DNA of 64,000 nt from Bifidobacterium pseudolongum subsp. globosum (GTDB lineage Bacteria > Actinomycetota > Actinomycetes > Actinomycetales > Bifidobacteriaceae), in contig NZ_JGZG01000008.1 in assembly GCF_000741295.1 (NCBI RefSeq), positions 119,462 through 183,461 on the forward strand, given 5' to 3'. The position numbers and the translations under genes are program-made. How positions within the stretch are numbered: the first letter of the stretch is position 1; every line of letters starts with the position of its first letter. The notes below the pieces were generated by a model, which did no database searches, was not told where the DNA came from, and worked only from the letters and a program-made list of their open reading frames with translations. Shown here piece after piece: positions 58,793-64,000 of the stretch.

Positions 58793-59976
58793 GCTCCTTG
58801 TGTGGTCTGTTGTGCCGGGTCCTGTTTGGGAATGGAGACAAACACGCGCCAGCCTTCACCGTATGGCCCGCATGTGGCGTTGCCACCGAGTGCGCGGGCG
58901 CGTTCCTCGATGTCGGCAAGCCCGATGCCCGCCGAGCGCGTGGCGCCCGCGCTTATGGGCTTGCCGCCGTTGTCCTGCACGATGAGCTGCCAAAGTCCCG
59001 GCAGGTCGATGAGCTTCACCGTGGCCTCGCTCGCCGTGCCATGCCGCACCGCATTGGTGAGCGCCTCGCGGATGACCGCGGCGAAACAGCGCGCGACCGC
59101 GGCCGGGGCGTGCTTGATGCCATCGGCCAGATGTACCACCAGCGGAACACCCTCGTCGACCGATGCGGCGTCTTCGACCATGCTGTGGAAATCGGTTCCC
59201 TCGTCTTTCAGGTCGTGCACCGACGCGCGGATCAACGTCATCGCCTCGTCGAGCGTGGCGCTGATCTGGCTGAACTGCGCGGCATGCTCGGCGTCGCCCA
59301 CCGTTGCGGCCACGACATGGTCGGCCTGCGTCATCATAATCGCACGTGTGAGGACGTGGCCCACGTTGTCGTGGATCTCACGGGCGATGCGCGTGCGTTC
59401 GTTGAGCCGGGCCTGCCGCATGTCGGCGGTGCGCTGCGCCTCGACATCGGCGATGCGCGCATGCGACAGGCGCAGCCGTTCACGTCGTGCATCGGCGAGC
59501 GCACGGTAGCGCATCTGCGAGCGCAGGCCATCGGCACGCAGCCAACCCGCCACGGCGGTCAGCACGGTGAGCGGCATTAACAGCATGCAGGCGAGCGCAC
59601 GCGCGTCATGTGGCCACACGCCGCCGATGCTCATCAACGCCATGCCCGTCACCACGCAAGCCGCCGCACATGGCGCCGCCGTGAGCACATATTTGGCATG
59701 GCGTGTGCGTGGCGTGGCGGAGAAGACGAGTTGATAGGCCAGATCGCACGCCACAAGCGGCAGGAACATGGCCCATACCGGAATGGCGACCGCCGCTACG
59801 CAGAACGCCATGCTCAAGGTGAGCCATGTCTTCGTCTCTACGAGCGCGGCGAGCGCCGCCAGACAGACCGCCACAAGCAGGCCCACCACGGTGGCCACGG
59901 TGATGTCGGAGCCAGCCAGCAGGGCGAGCAACGTGCAGATGACGGCCATAAGCACATGGGCTGCGATGTCCGCCAT
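58789..59976 (-). CDS. Sensor histidine kinase (HisKA_3 type)
   Basis: The partner kinase, 395 residues. Five or six hydrophobic segments make up the first ~190 residues without a sizeable external domain, typical of intramembrane-sensing kinases that monitor the envelope. The dimerisation/phosphoacceptor region is RTRIAREIHDNVGHVLTRAIMM (His of EIHD), and the HATPase domain has REALTNAVRHG, VQDNGG and RSAGIGLADIEERARALGG. Start ATG at 59976 follows GGAAAGGAG. It overlaps the response regulator and diverges from the ABC ATPase, an arrangement common for peptide-antibiotic sensing modules; ligand unknown. Confidence 0.92.
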   Translation of the reverse strand: MADIAAHVLMAVICTLLALLAGSDITVATVVGLLVAVCLAALAALVETKTWLTLSMAFCVAAVAIPVWAMFLPLVACDLAYQLVFSATPRTRHAKYVLTAAPCAAACVVTGMALMSIGGVWPHDARALACMLLMPLTVLTAVAGWLRADGLRSQMRYRALADARRERLRLSHARIADVEAQRTADMRQARLNERTRIAREIHDNVGHVLTRAIMMTQADHVVAATVGDAEHAAQFSQISATLDEAMTLIRASVHDLKDEGTDFHSMVEDAASVDEGVPLVVHLADGIKHAPAAVARCFAAVIREALTNAVRHGTASEATVKLIDLPGLWQLIVQDNGGKPISAGATRSAGIGLADIEERARALGGNATCGPYGEGWRVFVSIPKQDPAQQTTQGA

Positions 59977-60052
59977 GCTGCGCTCCTTTCCGTGCCGTGT
60001 ACGTGTTGCCGCTTCCATTATCGGGCACACCGCGGCTGCCGCAACGCGCATT

Positions 60053-60066
60053 GTGACATTTGTCAC
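60053..60066. promoter_or_regulatory. Dyad in the histidine kinase / ABC divergent promoter
   Basis: GTGACA-TT-TGTCAC is a perfect 6-2-6 inverted repeat, extended by T and C to TGTGACA/TGTCACC, similar in form to NarL/DesR-type response-regulator sites (7-2-7). It lies 77 bases upstream of the kinase start and 69 upstream of the ATPase start. Binding by the adjacent regulator is inferred. Confidence 0.5.
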
Positions 60067-60134
60067 CACTGCTTCACGAAACTGGTGATGGCAGGCACGG
60101 TGTCGGCACGCGCCCGCTTGGAACAATGGTTGGC

Positions 60135-61142
60135 ATGAACACTACAGCACCAATCCCGGCGAGCGCCGCACAACGCACCGCGCAGCCCACCCCGGCCATC
60201 CGGGTGACCGAACTGGTCAAGCATTATGGAGACAACCTGGCTCTCGACTACCTCAGCATGGAGGTGCGCCGCGGCGAGATCTACGGCCTGCTCGGACCGA
60301 ATGGCTCGGGCAAGACGACCGCGATCAACTGCATCCTCGGCCTGCTCACCTATGATTCGGGCGAAATCCGCATCTTCGGCGAGCCGATGGGCCCCACGAG
60401 CTACGATCTCAAACGCCGCATCGGCGTTGTGCCGCAGGACATCGCCGTGTTCAACGAGCTGACGGTCGAAGAGAACATCTCGTATTTCTGCTCGCTGTAC
60501 GTGGCAGACCGTGCACGCCGCACAGGGCTCGTCGACGAGGCGATCGCGTTCGTGGGACTCGACGACTACCGCACGTACCGCCCGCGCAAACTCTCCGGCG
60601 GCCTGCTGCGCCGACTGAACATCGCATGCGGCATCGTGCACAAGCCGAAGCTCATCTTCTTCGACGAGCCGACCGTGGCCGTCGACCCGCAGAGCCGCAA
60701 CGCGATCCTCGAAGGCATCGAGCAGCTCAACGCGCAGGGCTCCACCATCGTGTACACGAGCCACTACATGGAAGAGGTCGAGCAGATCTGCGACCGCATC
60801 CAGATCATTGACCACGGCCGGCAGATCGCCCTCGGCACCGACGACGAACTCAAGCGCATGATCGACGTCGGTGAGCGCATCAGCATCGAGGCGCCGTCGC
60901 TCACGGGCGACGATGATACACGTGCGCGCACCATCGCCGCACTGCGCGCCCTGCCCGCGGTGCACGACGTGGCGTTCGAGCAGGACACGCTCACCATCTC
61001 GTGCGCACAGGGCGCGCACAATCTGATCGACGTGCTGCAGGCGCTGCGGCAGGCGGATGTGCCTGTGGGGCATGTCAGCTCGCACACGCCGACGCTCAAT
61101 GACGTGTTCCTTGCGCTGACCGGCACTGACCTGCGCGACTGA
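60135..61142 (+). CDS. ABC transporter ATP-binding protein (DrrA/BcrA-like)
   Basis: A 335-residue ATPase subunit for a multidrug or lipid export ABC-2 system. Walker A is LLGPNGSGKTTAIN, Q-loop PQDIAVFNELTVEENI, signature LSGGLLRRLNIACG, Walker B LIFFDEPTVAVDPQSR and switch YTSHYMEE. A C-terminal extension of about 70 residues (IAALRALPAVHDVAFEQD) is typical of DrrA/NatA. Start ATG at 60135; the only nearby purine-rich stretch is GGTTGG, so the start is uncertain by a few codons (ATG 60126 is also in frame). It is the first gene of a three-gene run. Confidence 0.93.
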   Translation: MNTTAPIPASAAQRTAQPTPAIRVTELVKHYGDNLALDYLSMEVRRGEIYGLLGPNGSGKTTAINCILGLLTYDSGEIRIFGEPMGPTSYDLKRRIGVVPQDIAVFNELTVEENISYFCSLYVADRARRTGLVDEAIAFVGLDDYRTYRPRKLSGGLLRRLNIACGIVHKPKLIFFDEPTVAVDPQSRNAILEGIEQLNAQGSTIVYTSHYMEEVEQICDRIQIIDHGRQIALGTDDELKRMIDVGERISIEAPSLTGDDDTRARTIAALRALPAVHDVAFEQDTLTISCAQGAHNLIDVLQALRQADVPVGHVSSHTPTLNDVFLALTGTDLRD

Positions 61143-61172
61143 CCGCATGCGTATACGAAAGGAGAGACCACG

Positions 61173-62441
61173 ATGTGGAGCACGTTCCTGACCACATTGC
61201 GCATCAATCTGCGTGAAAAATCGTCGCTGTTCTGGCTGTTCTGCTTTCCGATCCTGCTCTCGACGATGTTCCTGAGCATGTTCGGCAACCTCGGCGCGAC
61301 CTATGCAATCACCACGATGCGGTTCGCCGTGGTGGCGGATGCCGCCTATTGCAAGGCCGAAGGCGCGCAACAACTGATCGCCGCGATGCAGCGCACGCCG
61401 GTCACGCCGCAGGAATGCGGGACGGCACCGGCCGCGATGGACGTGGATGCGGGCGACACGGATCTGCGCGACCTGCTCGACGTGACAGCGGTGGATACCG
61501 TGGGCGATGCCAGCGACCTGATCAATGACGACCATGATGTGCGTGGATTCCTGACTGTGGATGGCGATGGCATGGTGCATATGACGATCAGCCGCGCGAC
61601 CGTATCGAACGCGAATGATGCGATGGGATCGCCGGGACTGCCCATCTCCCTGAGCATCCTCAACGGCGCGATAGGCATGTTCAACAGGCAGACGCTCACC
61701 GTGGCGCAGATCCTGGGCGCCGATCCCACCGTGCTGCACGACGCCGACTTTACGGCCGCCGTGCAGGAGACGCCGGACTTCACGCATCAGGTGCGTCTGA
61801 CGAACTTCAAGCCGGACGAAAGCGCGCGCTACTACTACGCATTGCTCGCGATGACCGCCCTGATGGCCATGTCCTTCGCCGTGACGACCGTATGCGCCAC
61901 GCAGGCGAACCTCTCCGCGCTCGGTATGCGCCGCTCGATGGCGCCACTGACCCGCTTGAGGCAGCTCATGGGAGGGTTCCTCGCCAGCTGGCTGTGCACA
62001 TTCTGCTCACTGCTCGTGGCGCTGCTGTACATCCACTTCGTCTGCCGCATCTCGTTCGGCGGCCGTTGGGCGGCCACCATGCTCGCGATCGTCGTCGCAT
62101 CGTTCTCGTCGAATGCGCTCGGCACACTGCTCGGCTCGTTGCCGAAGCTGACCGCCGGAACCAAAATCGGCCTGACAACCGCCATCTCGTGCGTGCTTTC
62201 GCTCCTGAGCGGCCTGTATGGCTCCGGCGCGATGGCGTTGAGCGACTGGATCCAACGCAACGCGCCGATTGTGGCGATGATCAACCCCACCCAGCAGGTG
62301 ACCAACCTGTTCTACGACATCCTCTACTACGACTCGTATACCCCATTCTTCCGGACGGTCGGCATCCTGCTGACGATGGCCGTCCTCGCGCTCGCGCTCG
62401 CGACCGTGTTCCTCAGGAGGCAGCGTTATGCACACCTTTAA
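61173..62441 (+). CDS. ABC-2 type permease, first
   Basis: A 422-residue membrane protein with an N-terminal membrane anchor (LFWLFCFPILLSTMFLSMFG), a large external domain of about 150 residues (roughly 45-205) and a C-terminal block of five to six membrane segments (YYALLAMTALMAMSFAV onward). This matches ABC-2 exporter permeases with a half-periplasmic domain. ATG at 61173 follows AAAGGAG. It overlaps the second permease by 14 bases. Confidence 0.9.
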   Translation: MWSTFLTTLRINLREKSSLFWLFCFPILLSTMFLSMFGNLGATYAITTMRFAVVADAAYCKAEGAQQLIAAMQRTPVTPQECGTAPAAMDVDAGDTDLRDLLDVTAVDTVGDASDLINDDHDVRGFLTVDGDGMVHMTISRATVSNANDAMGSPGLPISLSILNGAIGMFNRQTLTVAQILGADPTVLHDADFTAAVQETPDFTHQVRLTNFKPDESARYYYALLAMTALMAMSFAVTTVCATQANLSALGMRRSMAPLTRLRQLMGGFLASWLCTFCSLLVALLYIHFVCRISFGGRWAATMLAIVVASFSSNALGTLLGSLPKLTAGTKIGLTTAISCVLSLLSGLYGSGAMALSDWIQRNAPIVAMINPTQQVTNLFYDILYYDSYTPFFRTVGILLTMAVLALALATVFLRRQRYAHL

Positions 62442-63729
62442 GACCACACTGAAGGTCCTGCTCGCACAGAAACTCATGATCCTCATCTACGTGGTGTGGC
62501 TGTGCCTGATGATGTTCGGCCTGAGCTGGAGCATCATCTCCGACCTGGCCAAATCCGACAGCTCCGTCCACTATGAGTCCGCCAAAGCGGACGTGGCCGT
62601 GGTCAACCGCGACGCGCACGGCGGCGAACTGGCCGACGCGATGCGCGAGTTCCTCGCCAAGGACTGCGACCTCGTCGATGTTGGCACGACGAGCGAGGAA
62701 CTGCAGACGGCCGTGGCCTCGAACTACGCGGACCTGATCGTGATCGTCCCCGATGGTTACACGCAGCGCCTCGCAGACGCGCTCGCCAGCGGAGGGACGG
62801 AACCGAAACTCGACGTTGTGGTGAGTTTCACCGGCGCCTATGGTTCGCTCGCCAAACTCCAGGTGGACGACTTCCTGCGGCTCACCCGCATCGAGGCCCT
62901 CGCGCAGCATACCCAGACTGGCGAGGCCGTGACCACGGCATCGCTCAACACCGCCGCCGGCACAGTCACCACGACAATGGACGCGTCCGCCAACGCCTAC
63001 CCGAGCATCAGCGTGGCAAGTGACCCGCACGCCGCCACCGACAAGCAGGAATCCGCGCGCACCGCCTATGTCACCACGGCGAAAATGGGCGTGTACCCAC
63101 TGCTCGCGGCGATGCTCGTGTGCACGGCGCTCGCGATGAACTCGTTCTCCGAGTCGAACGTGCGGCGCAGGCTGTACGCCTCACCACAACGCACTGGCAA
63201 TCTGGTGATGCAGCAATTTGCCGCCTGCGCGCTCTTCGGCGTCATCGTCAGCCTGCTGTATTGGGGCGTGTCCATGGCACTGCCCGTGGCCGCGGGACTG
63301 CCGTTCAACGGCATCCCCGTGCCGACGCTTCTCTACTCCGGCGCCTCGCTCGTGATCTACGCGTTCGTCGGCGTGGCGTGCGGCTTCATGCTCAGCATGC
63401 TGTCGGCGAACGCCGTCGCCGTCAACGCCGTCGCGAACGTGTTCGGCCTGCTCGTCATGTTCACGTCGGGCATGGCGTTCCCGATTGACATGATGCCGCA
63501 CGTCATGATCGTCATCGGCAAACTGCTGCCCGGCTGGTGGTTCTGCCAGTCGATCGACGCGGTCAACGGCATGGACGGCCATATCGATGCGGGACTGTGG
63601 CTCGCCAACAACGCGATCGTGCTACTCTTCGGCGTGGTGTTCATCTGCCTTGGACTCGCGTTCTCGAAGCTGCGCCGTTCCCGCCCCGAGCTGGCGGCCC
63701 CGGGCGCGACCCAGCTCGCCGAAGCGTAA
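62428..63729 (+). CDS. ABC-2 type permease, second
   Basis: A 433-residue paralogue of the preceding permease: N-terminal helix (LMILIYVVWLCLMMFGLSW), an external domain with YESAKADVAVVNRDAHGGELAD and a C-terminal block of membrane segments (GVYPLLAAMLVCTALAM onward). The start ATG lies inside the end of the first permease; GGAGG, coded in FLRRQ, is its RBS. Together the two would form a heterodimeric exporter with the ATPase. Substrate unknown; possible self-protection from peptide or lipid-active compounds. Confidence 0.9.
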   Translation: MHTFKTTLKVLLAQKLMILIYVVWLCLMMFGLSWSIISDLAKSDSSVHYESAKADVAVVNRDAHGGELADAMREFLAKDCDLVDVGTTSEELQTAVASNYADLIVIVPDGYTQRLADALASGGTEPKLDVVVSFTGAYGSLAKLQVDDFLRLTRIEALAQHTQTGEAVTTASLNTAAGTVTTTMDASANAYPSISVASDPHAATDKQESARTAYVTTAKMGVYPLLAAMLVCTALAMNSFSESNVRRRLYASPQRTGNLVMQQFAACALFGVIVSLLYWGVSMALPVAAGLPFNGIPVPTLLYSGASLVIYAFVGVACGFMLSMLSANAVAVNAVANVFGLLVMFTSGMAFPIDMMPHVMIVIGKLLPGWWFCQSIDAVNGMDGHIDAGLWLANNAIVLLFGVVFICLGLAFSKLRRSRPELAAPGATQLAEA

Positions 63730-63788
63730 GGAACCGTCAACAGGTGGGTTCTAATGGTCGTTGCAACACGTCCTTGTGATTGTATGCT

Positions 63789-64000
63789 TTATTGAGCGTA
63801 TTCCATGGCATTGAGAAGTTCGATGATCCGTTCGCTTGGCTTGGCCCAGTCCAGTGTTTTGCGTGGTCTGTCGTTGAGCTCGTCGGCCACTGCATCGAGG
63901 TAGTCCTGACTGTAGGCGGACAGGTCTGTTCCTTTTGGAAAGTACTGGCGCAGCAATCCGTTGGTGTTCTCGTTCGTGCCCGTCTGCCATGGGCTGTGCG
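63789..64000 (-). mobile_element. IS30-family transposase, C-terminus (cut by right edge)
   Basis: The minus strand reads [20 protein letters not shown] and then [21 protein letters not shown] and stops with TAA at 63789-63791. This is the typical end of the DDE integrase domain of IS30 transposases (the third catalytic residue is the Glu in NEN). The rest lies beyond the window. The terminal repeat should be in 63740-63788; I could not delimit it. It is immediately downstream of the ABC genes. Confidence 0.88.

Overview
The window is a high-GC, gene-dense chromosomal segment of an actinobacterium, most likely a Bifidobacterium. Reasons: the typical actinobacterial block ftsK-pgsA-cinA-clgR-DUF3046-recA-recX, the DUF4193 and SepH (DUF3071) genes, a PASTA kinase, a HrdB-type sigma factor with a long acidic N-terminus, and an anaerobic pyruvate formate-lyase pair with no respiratory genes in view. 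The genus is inferred from gene content and remembered family sequences, not from a search. Most of the window is conserved core genome; the accessory parts are a decayed MFS gene and an IS30 transposase at the right edge.

Layout. 1-5.1 kb: RNase D (cut by the window), pflA, pflB and a small conserved gene; two CRP/GlxR-like palindromes lie upstream of pflB. 5.1-11.2 kb: a minus-strand run metQ-metN-metI-amidohydrolase-nadE. 11.5-18.6 kb: HAD phosphatase, cyclophilin, rel, dut, DUF4193, sepH and a phosphodiesterase-like protein. 18.7-35 kb: parC, a GRP-type sugar transporter, the helicase lhr, two tandem MFS paralogues (one broken), a GT4 glycosyltransferase, parE and sigA. 35-46 kb: DUF4192-like protein, polyprenyl diphosphate synthase, PASTA kinase, plsC, a small membrane protein, trpD, secA, hpf and the RNase P RNA rnpB. 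46.4-56.2 kb: recX, recA, DUF3046, clgR, cinA, pgsA, ftsK, miaA and miaB, all on the minus strand. 56.3-64 kb: a small alarmone synthetase, a Bax inhibitor-1 protein, a NarL-type two-component system divergent from a three-gene ABC exporter, and the 3' end of an IS30 transposase.

Functional themes. Information processing dominates (topoisomerase IV, SigA, Rel plus a second synthetase, RecA/RecX, FtsK, RNase P, MiaA/B). Several genes use TTG or GTG starts supported by a well-placed Shine-Dalgarno sequence. Most terminators seen are long, nearly perfect hairpins between genes. No rRNA, tRNA or CRISPR array was found and no intergenic stretch exceeds 300 bases. I did not find a clearly new multi-gene system. 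The most promising leads are the 31-bp inverted repeat between clgR and DUF3046, the two-component/ABC module with a dyad in its divergent promoter, the CRP/GlxR-like operators of pflB, the AT-rich fourth PASTA repeat of the kinase, and the MFS gene broken by a single TGA plus an in-frame 60-bp duplication.
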